The notes beneath the pieces are model-generated. The model made no database searches. It was not told the DNA's origin and saw nothing but the letters and a program-made list of their open reading frames with translations. A DNA stretch of 64,000 bases from Streptomyces sp. ATexAB-D23 (lineage in GTDB: Bacteria; Actinomycetota; Actinomycetes; Streptomycetales; Streptomycetaceae), in assembly GCF_000373645.1 (NCBI RefSeq), contig NZ_KB892002.1, positions 62,001 through 126,000 of the forward strand, given 5' to 3'. Position numbers and translations under genes: made by a program. This document shows, piece by piece, positions 56,210-64,000 of this stretch. Every line of letters starts with the position of its first letter. Position 1 is the first letter of the stretch.

Positions 56210-58602
56210 CGCTGCTCGACGAGAAGCGCATCCCGGCCCCCGCGCCCGCGCCGCCGACCCGCCCCTCCCGTACCCCGCCCTGGCTGCGCGACCTCGCGCT
56301 CGGCGTCCGGTTCGCCGCCGGCGGCGGACGCGAGGGCTGGACCCGCACGCTGCTCACCGCCGTCGGCGTGGGCCTCGGCGTGACGCTCCTCTTCCTCGCC
56401 GCCTCCGTGCCGCACGCGCTGGACGCCCGCAACGCGCGGACCGACGCCCGCAGCGAGACGAAGATCTCCGAGAACCCCGACGCGCAGGCGAAGAAGACGG
56501 ACAGCACGGTCCTGCGGATCTCGGCGGACACCGAGTACCACGACCGCTCCATCACCGGCTACGTGATGCGCGCCGAGGGGGACCGCCCGGTCCTCCCGCC
56601 GGGCATCGACGCCCTGCCGGGCCCCGGCGAGATGGTGGTCTCCCCCGCCCTGAGGGATCTGCTCGCCTCCCCGGACAACGCCCTGCTCAAGGAGCGTTTC
56701 CCGTACAAGCTGGCCGGCACGATCGCGGACGAGGGGCTGCGTTCACCCAACGAACTGTGGTTCTACGCCGGCAGCGACACCCTGACCACGGCGGCGGGCG
56801 GCCACCGGGTCACCGGCTACGGCGACCCCGGCCCCACCCCGCCGCTCGCCCCCATGCTCATCGTGCTGGTGATCATGGTCTGCGTGGTGCTGCTGGCCCC
56901 CGTCGCCATCTTCATCGCCACCGCCGTGCGCTTCGGCGGCGACCGCCGCGACCGCCGCCTGGCCGCCCTGCGCCTGGTCGGCACGGACATCAGGACGACC
57001 CGCAGGATCGCGGCGGGCGAGGCCTTCTTCGGCTCCGCCCTCGGTGTGGTCGTGGGCCTCGTCCTCTTCCTGGTGGGGCGTCGGTTCGTGGGCTACATCG
57101 AGGTGTGGGACGTCAGCGCCTTCCCCGCCGACCTCGCCCCGGACCTGCGGCTCTGCCTGCTCGTCGCGCTCGCCGTCCCGCTCACCGCGGTGCTGGTCAC
57201 GCTGACCGCGATGCGCTCGGTGGTCATCGAACCGCTCGGGGTCGTCCGCAACAACCGGGCCCGCAAGCGCCGTCTGTGGTGGCGGCTGCTGCTTCCGCTC
57301 GCCGGGCTCGGCGTGTTCTGGGTCACCGGGAAGGCCGGTGAGTACGAGGTCGTGAACCCGTACGCCATCGCCGGCGGCGCGGTCCTCGTCCTGGTCGGGC
57401 TCGCCCTGCTGCTGCCGTGGCTGGTCGAGGCCTGCGTGAAGCGGCTGCGCGGCGGCCCGGTGCCCTGGCAGCTCGCCACCCGCCGGCTCCAGCTGAGCAG
57501 TGGGACCGCCTCCCGCGCGGTCAGCGGCGTCACGGTGGCGGTGGCCGGCGCGGTGGCCGTGCAGATGCTGTTCGCCGCGATGAACGCCGACTTCAACGAG
57601 CTCACCGGACAGGACACCAGCCGGGCCCAGTTCTACGCCTCCTCGGAGCAGGTCAGCGGTGACTCCGCCGTGCGGACCATCAAGGAGTTCCGCGCCACCA
57701 AGGGCGTCACCCAGGTCATCGGCATGGTCGAGGCGTACGCCTCCAAGCCGGGGAAGTACGCCGAGGACGACATCCAGCCCACCACCTCCTTCAGCGTCGG
57801 AGACTGCGCCACCCTGCGCGAGGTCGCCCGCATCGACTCCTGCGAGGACGGCGACACCTTCGTCGTGCATCCCAGGAACGACAAGGAGATGCAGGTCTGG
57901 ATGGACAAGACCGCTCGCAAGGGCAAGGAGGTCGAGTTCGAGTCGGGCAGCGGCAGGAAGCTGCGCTGGACGCTGCCGGCGGACGCGAAGACCGTCGTCA
58001 GCCGCAAGGACCCGGTCGGCGAGGACCGCTGGGGAATCATGGCCACCCCCGGGGCGATCGACGCGACCACCCTGCCGGGCGCGAGCACCGTCTCGCAGAT
58101 CCGCATCGACGAGAGCGTCCCGGACGCCGCCGAGTACGTACGCAACACGGCGGCCCGTATCGACCCCGGCATGCGCCTGGTCACCATGACCTCCGTCGAA
58201 CGCGACCGCCAGTACGCCAGCATCCAGACGGGCCTTCAGGTCGGCGCGACCATCACGCTGCTGCTGATCGCGGCGTCCATGCTGGTCTCCCAGCTGGAGC
58301 AGTTGCGCGAGCGCAAGCGCCTGCTCTCGGTGCTGGTCGCCTTCGGCACCCGGCGGGTCACGCTCGGCTGGTCGGTGCTGTGGCAGACCGCCGTCCCGGT
58401 GGTCATCGGACTCGCGGTGGCGGTGGCCGGCGGCCTGGCGCTGGGCGCCACGCTGTGCTGGATGGTCGACAAGGAGGTGTCCGACTGGCTGGTGTTCCTG
58501 CCGCTGGCGGGCGCGGGCGGGGCGCTCATCCTCCTGGTCACCCTGCTCTCCCTGCCGCCGCTGTGGCGCATGATGCGCCCGGACGGACTGCGCAGCGAGT
58601 AG
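56206..58602 (+). CDS. FtsX-like ABC permease
   Basis: The 798-residue protein has two FtsX domains with long extracytoplasmic parts and eight or more membrane segments (first near residues 45-65, block at 215-390, last block after residue 680 with VGATITLLLIAASMLVSQL). Such permeases with a LolD-type ATPase act in mechanotransmission or export of antimicrobial peptides. Both padR control and this architecture are typical of peptide or antibiotic resistance modules. Confidence 0.9.
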   Translation: MTLLDEKRIPAPAPAPPTRPSRTPPWLRDLALGVRFAAGGGREGWTRTLLTAVGVGLGVTLLFLAASVPHALDARNARTDARSETKISENPDAQAKKTDSTVLRISADTEYHDRSITGYVMRAEGDRPVLPPGIDALPGPGEMVVSPALRDLLASPDNALLKERFPYKLAGTIADEGLRSPNELWFYAGSDTLTTAAGGHRVTGYGDPGPTPPLAPMLIVLVIMVCVVLLAPVAIFIATAVRFGGDRRDRRLAALRLVGTDIRTTRRIAAGEAFFGSALGVVVGLVLFLVGRRFVGYIEVWDVSAFPADLAPDLRLCLLVALAVPLTAVLVTLTAMRSVVIEPLGVVRNNRARKRRLWWRLLLPLAGLGVFWVTGKAGEYEVVNPYAIAGGAVLVLVGLALLLPWLVEACVKRLRGGPVPWQLATRRLQLSSGTASRAVSGVTVAVAGAVAVQMLFAAMNADFNELTGQDTSRAQFYASSEQVSGDSAVRTIKEFRATKGVTQVIGMVEAYASKPGKYAEDDIQPTTSFSVGDCATLREVARIDSCEDGDTFVVHPRNDKEMQVWMDKTARKGKEVEFESGSGRKLRWTLPADAKTVVSRKDPVGEDRWGIMATPGAIDATTLPGASTVSQIRIDESVPDAAEYVRNTAARIDPGMRLVTMTSVERDRQYASIQTGLQVGATITLLLIAASMLVSQLEQLRERKRLLSVLVAFGTRRVTLGWSVLWQTAVPVVIGLAVAVAGGLALGATLCWMVDKEVSDWLVFLPLAGAGGALILLVTLLSLPPLWRMMRPDGLRSE

Positions 58603-58647
58603 CGCCGATATCGGGTGCCCGCGTCCGGCCCGTACCTCCCGTACGGG

Positions 58648-59613
58648 TCAGACGCGGCCACCCGTCGTCACACGGACCGGCAGCGCCTCCATCGCCCCGC
58701 GCAGCGCCGCCGCGAACTCCTCGAACTCCTCGTGCCTGGCCGCCCCGGTCCGCATCCCCAGCGCCACCCGCCGGGCGGGGGCCGGGTCCGCGAAGTACCC
58801 CGTGGTCAGCGCGTCGTTGCGGGCGGTCTCCACGGTGACCGCGGTGCGCGGCAGCAGCGTCACCCCGAGTCCGCCGGCCACCAGCTGCACCAGCGTGGAG
58901 AGCCCGGCCGCGGTCGTGGTGACCGGCGCACCCTGGGTACGTCCGGCCTCACGGCAGATGTCGAGCGCCTGGTCCCGCAGGCAGTGCCCCTCGTCGAGCA
59001 GCAGCAGCGGCAGCTCCCGCAGCGCCTCGCGCGGGAGGTCGTCCCGCCCGCCGAGCCAGTGGCTGCGCTCCATGACCAGCACGAAGTCCTCGTCGAAGAG
59101 CGGGAGTTCGGTGACCCCGGGGATGCCGAGCGGCACGGCGAGCAGCAGCAGGTCCAGCCGCCCGGCGGCCAGCCCCTCCACGAGCGAGGAGGTCTGCTCC
59201 TCGTGCACCTGGAGGTCGAGGGCCGGGTAGCGCTCGTGGACCAGCCGCAGCACGGTGGGCAGCAGATACGGGGCGACGGTCGGGATCACGCCGAGCCGGA
59301 GCACACCGGTGAACGGCGCCCGGACCGCCTCGGCCTCCTCCATCAGCTCACCGACGGCCTCCAGCACCACGCGCGCCCGGACCGCGAGCCGTTCCCCGGC
59401 GGGCGAGAGCAGTACCTTGCGCGTCGTACGCTCGATGAGCTGGACACCCAGTGCCTCCTCCAGCGCGGACACGGCCCCGGAGAGCGCGGGCTGACTCATC
59501 CCGATTGCGGCGGCGGCGTCCCGGAAGTGCAGGTACTCGGCGACGGCGGTGAAGGCGCGCAGCTGCGAGAGACTGGGCTGTTTGGGCCGGTTGCCCTGAT
59601 TACTCTGCGCCAC
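58648..59613 (-). CDS. oxyR: Peroxide-sensing LysR regulator OxyR
   Basis: GTG 59613 has GGAGGT upstream. The 321-residue protein has an N-terminal LysR HTH (LSQLRAFTAVAEYLHFRDAA and QPALSGAVSALEEALGVQLI) and, in the effector domain, Cys211 and Cys220 in DEGHCLRDQALDIC, the pair that forms the regulatory disulfide in OxyR. It is divergent from ahpC, its classical target. Confidence 0.94.
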   Translation of the reverse strand: MAQSNQGNRPKQPSLSQLRAFTAVAEYLHFRDAAAAIGMSQPALSGAVSALEEALGVQLIERTTRKVLLSPAGERLAVRARVVLEAVGELMEEAEAVRAPFTGVLRLGVIPTVAPYLLPTVLRLVHERYPALDLQVHEEQTSSLVEGLAAGRLDLLLLAVPLGIPGVTELPLFDEDFVLVMERSHWLGGRDDLPREALRELPLLLLDEGHCLRDQALDICREAGRTQGAPVTTTAAGLSTLVQLVAGGLGVTLLPRTAVTVETARNDALTTGYFADPAPARRVALGMRTGAARHEEFEEFAAALRGAMEALPVRVTTGGRV

Positions 59614-59745
59614 TGATAGGCACCTCCGATCATCACGACCAAGTGTAGCTATTTCCGCGATCAATGCACTCTGTGCCATGGTGGTGATCGTCCAACCCTC
59701 AGGAACTCCCCCAAAAGGGGAGGTCCTACGCTGTAAGGAGAGCGC
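59614..59745. promoter_or_regulatory. oxyR-ahpC divergent promoter region
   Basis: The 132-base region is A/T-richer than its surroundings. OxyR sites of this type are usually found here; TGATAGG...GATCATCA (59614-59635) shows partial dyad symmetry, but I cannot identify a firm consensus. AAGGAG at about 59734-59740 is the ribosome-binding site of ahpC. Confidence 0.5.
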
Positions 59746-60300
59746 GTGCTCACTGTCGGTGACAAGTTCCCCGAGTTCGATCTGACCGCCTGCGTCTCGC
59801 TGGAGAGCGGCAAGGAGTTCGAGCAGATCAACCACAAGACCTACGAGGGTCAGTGGAAGATCGTCTTCGCGTGGCCGAAGGACTTCACCTTCGTGTGCCC
59901 GACCGAGATCGCCGCCTTCGGCAAGCTGAACGACGAGTTCGCCGACCGTGACGCCCAGATCCTCGGCTTCTCCGGCGACTCCGAGTTCGTGCACCACGCC
60001 TGGCGCAAGGACCACCCGGACCTGACCGACCTGCCCTTCCCGATGCTGGCCGACTCGAAGCACGAGCTCATGCGTGACCTCGGCATCGAGGGCGAGGACG
60101 GCTTCGCGCAGCGCGCCGTCTTCATCGTCGACCAGAACAACGAGATCCAGTTCACGATGGTGACCGCCGGTTCCGTGGGCCGTAACCCCAAGGAGGTCCT
60201 GCGGGTCCTCGACGCCCTCCAGACCGACGAGCTGTGCCCGTGCAACTGGACCAAGGGCGAGAACACCCTCGACCCGGTCGCGCTCCTCTCGGGCGAGTGA
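59746..60300 (+). CDS. ahpC: Alkyl hydroperoxide reductase, peroxiredoxin subunit
   Basis: GTG 59746 follows AAGGAG. The 184-residue peroxiredoxin has the peroxidatic Cys51 in DFTFVCPTEIAAF and C-terminal cysteines in DELCPCNW (Cys164/Cys166), one of which is the resolving residue. It reduces peroxides; AhpD, 12 bases downstream, is its electron donor. Confidence 0.96.
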   Translation: MLTVGDKFPEFDLTACVSLESGKEFEQINHKTYEGQWKIVFAWPKDFTFVCPTEIAAFGKLNDEFADRDAQILGFSGDSEFVHHAWRKDHPDLTDLPFPMLADSKHELMRDLGIEGEDGFAQRAVFIVDQNNEIQFTMVTAGSVGRNPKEVLRVLDALQTDELCPCNWTKGENTLDPVALLSGE

Positions 60301-60312
60301 GCTGACACCGAC

Positions 60313-60846
60313 ATGGCACTCGACGAACTGAAGGCCGCCGTACCGGACTTCGCCAAGGACCTGAAGCTGAACCTCGGTTCGGTCATCGGCAACAGCGAAC
60401 TGCCGCAGCAGCAGCTCTGGGGCACCGTCCTGGCCTGCGCGATCGCCTCGCGCTCGCCGAAGGTGCTGCGCGAGCTGGAGCCGGAGGCGAAGGCCAACCT
60501 CTCCGCGGAGGCGTACACCGCCGCGAAGTCGGCCGCCGCCATCATGGCGATGAACAACGTCTTCTACCGCACGCGCCACCTGCTCTCGGACCCCGAGTAC
60601 GGCAACCTGCGCGCGGGCCTGCGGATGAACGTGATCGGCAAGCCGGGCGTGGAGAAGGTCGACTTCGAGCTGTGGTCGCTCGCCGTCTCCGCGATCAACG
60701 GCTGCGGCCAGTGCCTGGACTCCCACGAGCAGGTGCTCCGCAAGGCCGGCGTGGACCGCGAGACCATCCAGGAAGCCGTCAAGATCGCCTCGGTGATCCA
60801 GGCGGTCGGCGTGACCCTTGAGGCCGAGGCCGTCCTCGCCGAGTAG
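60313..60846 (+). CDS. ahpD: Alkyl hydroperoxide reductase AhpD
   Basis: The 177-residue protein has the catalytic CxxC with downstream His (Cys131-G-Q-Cys134...His138 in [10 protein letters not shown]) and the helical fold of AhpD. It regenerates AhpC. The gene ends in a hairpin. Confidence 0.95.
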   Translation: MALDELKAAVPDFAKDLKLNLGSVIGNSELPQQQLWGTVLACAIASRSPKVLRELEPEAKANLSAEAYTAAKSAAAIMAMNNVFYRTRHLLSDPEYGNLRAGLRMNVIGKPGVEKVDFELWSLAVSAINGCGQCLDSHEQVLRKAGVDRETIQEAVKIASVIQAVGVTLEAEAVLAE

Positions 60847-60868
60847 GAACGCGCAGTACCCTGATACG

Positions 60869-60910
60869 AGAAGGGCCCCCAGGACGACCGACCGTCCGAG
60901 GGGCCCTTCT
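60869..60910. terminator. Hairpin after ahpD
   Basis: AGAAGGGCCCC (60869-60879) pairs with GGGGCCCTTCT (60900-60910), with a second small stem GGACG/CGTCC inside the loop. T-rich sequence (TCTTCTCTG) follows on the + strand. Confidence 0.88.
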
Positions 60911-60954
60911 TCTCTGTACCGGCGCCCACGGGCGCGTACGGGCGAGTGCGCGCG

Positions 60955-62349
60955 CTACGGGGTGCGCGGCGCGGCCTCGTCGTCGCTGTCCTCGGGCGGC
61001 GAGCCGGGCGCCGGGGCCGGCGCCGCGTCGAGCGCGGTCGCCCCGTGCGGCGGCGGCGAGTGGCGGCGCGACTCCTCCTGCCCGTACGTCCGCAGATAGC
61101 CGACCACCGTATTGGTCACCGCCACCAGCGGCACCGCGACGACCGCACCGCCGATGCCGGCGATCATGCCGCCCGCGGCGACCGAGAGCACCACGGCCAG
61201 CGGGTGCACCCGCACGGCCCGGCCCAGGATGAACGGCTGGAGGATGTGGCCCTCGATCTGCTGCACCGCGAGGACCACGATCAGCACCATCAGCGCCGTG
61301 AACACGCCCTCGGTGACCAGGGCGACGACCACCGCCAGCGCCCCGGAGACCACCGCGCCCACGAGCGGGATGAACGCGAAGAGGAAGATGAAGACGGCCA
61401 GCGGCACGGCCATCGGCACATCGAGGAAGTAGATCCCGAGGCCGATGAAGATCGCGTCGATCAGGGCGACTATGACGGTGCCGCGCACATAGGCGGTCAG
61501 GGTCCGCCAGGCGCGCGGACCGGCGCCCGCGACGCCGGGCCTCGCCTGGGCGGGCACCAGCTTGAGCACCCACTGCCAGATGCGCTTGCCGTCGTAGAGC
61601 AGGAAGAGCGTCGAGAACATCGCCAGGAGCGCCCCGGTCATGAACTCCACCATGACGGTGACGCCCTGGAGCCCGGCGGAGGTGATGGCCTCGGTGTTGG
61701 TGCCGACGGTGTCGCTGAGGTTCTTGGCCACGTCGTTGATCTGTTTGTCGGTCACATGGAACGGGCTGTCCAGGAGCCAGTTCTTCAGATCGTCGATGCC
61801 CTTGGTGACCTTGTCGGACAGGGTGTCGATGTTGTCCATCACCTGCCACACCACGAACCAGCCGACCAGGCCCATGATGATGAAGCCGGACACCGCGGTG
61901 ACGGCCGTGGCCAGCCCCCTGGGCAGTCCGTAGCTCCTCAGCCGGGCGACGGTCGGCTGGAGCAGCGCGGTGACGAGCAGCGCGGCGACGAAGGCCAGCA
62001 CCACGAGCTGCACCGCGCTGATGACCCGCATGAGCACCCAGAGGGTCCCCGCCAGCACGAGGAGCCGCCAGCCGGCCTCGGCCGCGACCCGCATCCCCCA
62101 GGGGATCGCCGCGACCGGATCGGGCCGCGCGGCGACGGAGGGCGCGTACGTGGGCGGGGCCGGCACCTGGTCGACGGCGGGGTCGTCCTTGGCGGCGGGC
62201 TTCCCCGGTGCGGTGTCCTCCGTCGCGGGCGGGTCCGCGAGCAGAGGGTCGTCCTCGGCCTCCGACTCGGCCCGCCGTTCGTCAAGGCGCTCGCCCAGTC
62301 TGGTCAGTTCGGCGCCCAGTGTTCCGAGCCACCCCGGCAGTTTCGACAT
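60955..62349 (-). CDS. AI-2E family membrane transporter
   Basis: ATG 62349 gives 464 residues. A charged, disordered N-terminus (~1-90) precedes about seven to eight membrane segments; FIFLFAFIPLVGAVVSG and QQIEGHILQPFILGRAVRVHP are diagnostic of the AI-2E family. The C-terminus is a Pro/Ala-rich tail. Despite its name, many members export other compounds or ions; the substrate is unknown. Confidence 0.92.
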   Translation of the reverse strand: MSKLPGWLGTLGAELTRLGERLDERRAESEAEDDPLLADPPATEDTAPGKPAAKDDPAVDQVPAPPTYAPSVAARPDPVAAIPWGMRVAAEAGWRLLVLAGTLWVLMRVISAVQLVVLAFVAALLVTALLQPTVARLRSYGLPRGLATAVTAVSGFIIMGLVGWFVVWQVMDNIDTLSDKVTKGIDDLKNWLLDSPFHVTDKQINDVAKNLSDTVGTNTEAITSAGLQGVTVMVEFMTGALLAMFSTLFLLYDGKRIWQWVLKLVPAQARPGVAGAGPRAWRTLTAYVRGTVIVALIDAIFIGLGIYFLDVPMAVPLAVFIFLFAFIPLVGAVVSGALAVVVALVTEGVFTALMVLIVVLAVQQIEGHILQPFILGRAVRVHPLAVVLSVAAGGMIAGIGGAVVAVPLVAVTNTVVGYLRTYGQEESRRHSPPPHGATALDAAPAPAPGSPPEDSDDEAAPRTP

Positions 62350-62419
62350 AACGGTTCCTCTACCCCCGTCCGCTCTCCCCACCACTCCCCCCGGGAGCGG
62401 TCCCGCATGACCGTACACG

Positions 62420-62458
62420 CGCGAAGCCCCCCACCGTAGGACGGAGAGGGGCTTCGCG
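62420..62458. terminator. Hairpin between the transglycosylase and AI-2E genes
   Basis: CGCGAAGCCCC (62420-62430) pairs with GGGGCTTCGCG (62448-62458). It lies 45 bases after the transglycosylase stop. Confidence 0.85.
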
Positions 62459-62502
62459 AGGTTGAGACCTGAACCTCGGAAGGTTCCGGTGCTCGGAAGG
62501 TT

Positions 62503-63207
62503 CTAGTACGAGTGGTGGACCAGCCAGTAGGACCAGGCACCGCACGGGCTGCCGTAGCGGCCGTTCATGTAGCTGAGGCCCCACTTGATCTGGGTGGCCG
62601 GGTTCGTCTGCCAGTCGGCGCCGGCGGACGCCATCTTCGAGCCGGGATAGGCCTGGACGAGGCCATAGGCGCCGGAAGACGGGTTGGTCGCGCGGTAGTT
62701 CCAGGTCGACTCGTGGTCCACGATGTTGCTGAAGCACTGGAACTGGTCGGCCGGCACGATCTGGCGTGCGATGGCCTGGATCTCGGCCACCGTGTAGGAG
62801 CCCTGCGTGGCGAACGAGGTGGTGGAGCGGACCTCGGAGCGGCTGGCGCGCTCGGCCGCTTCCTTCTTCTCCTGGCGCTCCTTCTCCAGCTTGTCCTCGG
62901 CCGCCTGCTTCTTGGACTTGGCGTCCTTGGCGGCCTGGATACGGGCCGATTCCTCCGCGGACTTCTTCGCGGCGGAGTCGGCCGCGGACGCCTGCGCGTC
63001 GGCCTGCTGCGTCAGGGACGCGGTCTGCACCTGGGCCTGCTGGCCCGCGGGAATGTCGGCGAGCAGCGTGGTGTCGGCTGCGGTCGCCTCGAAGTTGTTG
63101 TCGTCGGCAGCAGGGGTGCTGCCCGATGCAACGCCCACGACGGCGCCTACGGTGGTGACCGCGGTGGCAGATGCCACGGCGAACCCCCGGACCGAGATCC
63201 GGCTCAC
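62503..63207 (-). CDS. Secreted transglycosylase-like SLT protein
   Basis: I place the start at GTG 63207, preceded by GGAAGG; ATG 63225 is six codons upstream but less well placed. The 234-residue protein has a signal-like N-terminus (RISVRGFAVASATAVTTVGAVVGVA), a Ala/Lys/Glu-rich coiled segment (~70-135), and a C-terminal lysozyme-like domain. That domain has the catalytic Glu in VDHESTWNYRATNPSSGAYG, then WGLSYMNGRYGSPCGAWSYW. It cleaves or remodels peptidoglycan. Confidence 0.9.
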   Translation of the reverse strand: MSRISVRGFAVASATAVTTVGAVVGVASGSTPAADDNNFEATAADTTLLADIPAGQQAQVQTASLTQQADAQASAADSAAKKSAEESARIQAAKDAKSKKQAAEDKLEKERQEKKEAAERASRSEVRSTTSFATQGSYTVAEIQAIARQIVPADQFQCFSNIVDHESTWNYRATNPSSGAYGLVQAYPGSKMASAGADWQTNPATQIKWGLSYMNGRYGSPCGAWSYWLVHHSY

Positions 63208-63539
63208 ACGGTGTCCTTCCAGCATCGCCCGCTTAGGTGACCTCGCGGGCGCAATCGTGCCCCTGACACTGGCCTCCCTACTGCTTGGGTCACGGGAGGC
63301 ACGGGCCCGGTGGGCGACTCCCCGGAGGGAACGCCGCGTGGTACTCGCGGGCGGCATACGGACGGCGGTTGTTGAGTTGTCTGGTGTGTGGCACCTCTGG
63401 AGGTGCCGGTGTGCCGTATGCGGGGCCTGACGGAAGCAAGACTCTGCCGGAACGGGACGCCGGGAAGCAATTCTCTGTTGCGTGTGAAAGCTCACACCTC
63501 GTTTGGAGCACCCGAATTTCGGAAAAGGCGCCGCAACGC
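63208..63539. other. Long leader region of the transglycosylase gene
   Basis: No gene is recognised. On the minus strand this stretch is probably the 5' leader and promoter of the transglycosylase gene and is unusually long. It includes the nested hairpin described separately at 63354-63421. Confidence 0.5.
63354..63421 (-). promoter_or_regulatory. Nested stem-loops in the transglycosylase leader
   Basis: CCGTATGC/GCATACGG (63414-63421 with 63354-63361) closes a domain that contains the perfect hairpin GGCACCTC-CA-GAGGTGCC (63390-63407). Such a structured leader upstream of a cell-wall hydrolase may be a regulatory RNA element. It does not match the c-di-AMP (ydaO) consensus. Confidence 0.4.
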
Positions 63540-63580
63540 GATGCCGCCCGGCTAGGCTCCTTGGCCCGCCGGGCGGCATC
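63540..63580. terminator. 12-bp hairpin after the PhoH gene
   Basis: GATGCCGCCCGG (63540-63551) pairs with CCGGGCGGCATC (63569-63580), 18 bases past the PhoH stop in the direction of its transcription. Confidence 0.85.
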
Positions 63581-63597
63581 AAAAGCCCCAACCGGTA

Positions 63598-64000
63598 TCA
63601 GATCTGACCTTCCTCCAGCATTTCGGTCACCAGGGCGGCGATACGGGAACGCTCGGAACGCGTGAGCGTCACGTGCGCGAAGAGCGGGTGGCCCTTCAGC
63701 TTCTCGACCACGGCGACCACGCCGTCGTACCGGCCGACCCTGAGGTTGTCCCGCTGCGCCACGTCATGCGTGAGCACGACGCGCGAATTCGTGCCGATCC
63801 GGGACAACACGGTCAGCAGGACGTTCCGTTCGAGCGACTGGGCCTCGTCGACGATCACGAAGGCGTCGTGCAGGGACCGGCCCCGGATGTGGGTGAGCGG
63901 CAGGATCTCCAGCATGCCGCGCCCCAGCACCTCTTCGATCACCTCGCGTCCGGAGACGGCCGAGAGGGTGTCGAAGACGGCCTGCGCCCAGGGGCTCATC
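63598..64000 (-). CDS. PhoH-family ATPase, 3' part (start outside window)
   Basis: The frame is open to the window edge, so only the last 133 residues or so are visible; the start is beyond base 64000. The visible part has [20 protein letters not shown] (Walker B region), [20 protein letters not shown] and [18 protein letters not shown], as in the PhoH ATPase domain. In Actinobacteria PhoH domains are often fused to PIN domains; that part is not visible here. Confidence 0.92.
   Translation of the reverse strand, partial: MSPWAQAVFDTLSAVSGREVIEEVLGRGMLEILPLTHIRGRSLHDAFVIVDEAQSLERNVLLTVLSRIGTNSRVVLTHDVAQRDNLRVGRYDGVVAVVEKLKGHPLFAHVTLTRSERSRIAALVTEMLEEGQI

Noticed and set aside
63208..63539. 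c-di-AMP (ydaO-type) riboswitch upstream of the transglycosylase gene
   Set aside because: The conserved GGGGTGAA and CCGAA(T/C)CCGTCAGC segments cannot be found on either strand.

Overview
The window is typical of a Streptomyces (or close relative) chromosome. GC is very high, stop codons are mostly TGA, GTG starts and 4-bp ATGA/GTGA gene overlaps are common, and the gene set includes a WhiB-family regulator, a SpoIIE-type phosphatase, DUF1707, DUF4245, DUF6542 and DUF402 proteins, and a class II fructose bisphosphatase. All functional calls come from reading the sequence by eye; no database search was run.

Bases 1-3660 hold a truncated CHAT-domain (caspase-like) gene with a small partner, then a broken Phd/YefM-type antitoxin whose toxin has been deleted.

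Bases about 3670-15616 are an integrated mobilizable element of about 11.9 kb inserted in the 3' end of ychF. A 14-bp direct repeat marks both ends. The left copy still reads, on the minus strand, as the original last codons of ychF (F-R-F-N-V-stop), while the working ychF at the right ends with an element-supplied copy. The element carries a TTG-started tyrosine integrase next to the right end, a HTH regulator, an excisionase-like ORF, a DUF3631 ATPase, MobC, a relaxase and a strongly palindromic candidate oriT/origin. Its cargo includes an AT-richer AIPR-family (abortive infection) gene, a CPCC protein, a NUDIX hydrolase, a DUF2716 protein, and truncated or frameshifted regulator, methyltransferase and HAD-like genes. 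It is decaying: the HAD-like gene, relaxase, DUF3631 gene and excisionase all carry small frameshifts, one caused by an exact 19-bp tandem duplication. No such lesion was noticed in the roughly 48 kb of flanking chromosome. No TraB/FtsK-type translocase is present, so it looks mobilizable rather than self-transmissible.

Bases 15.6-31.3 kb are core chromosome: ychF, an Eis-like acetyltransferase, an iron-siderophore ABC uptake operon (ATPase, lipoprotein, fused FecCD permease, C39-like protein) with an AraC regulator, DUF6542, ppgK, ispH, an APC permease, xseA-xseB and a nitroreductase-family reductase.

Bases 31.4-46.6 kb hold a TetR repressor facing a two-gene ABC exporter with paired operators, DUF4245, glpX, a WhiB protein, DUF1707, class I fumarase, a LuxR-type regulator with an MFS transporter, an M18 aminopeptidase and a secreted SGNH hydrolase with a ricin-type lectin domain.

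Bases 46.6-64 kb hold fumC, DUF402, a SpoIIE/HATPase phosphatase, a class A penicillin-binding protein, an SPFH protein with a ribbon-helix-helix partner, a PadR-ABC-FtsX operon, the oxyR/ahpC-ahpD peroxide defence locus, an AI-2E-family membrane protein, a secreted transglycosylase and the 3' end of a PhoH gene. Several convergent or adjacent genes are separated by long perfect hairpins that probably act as terminators.
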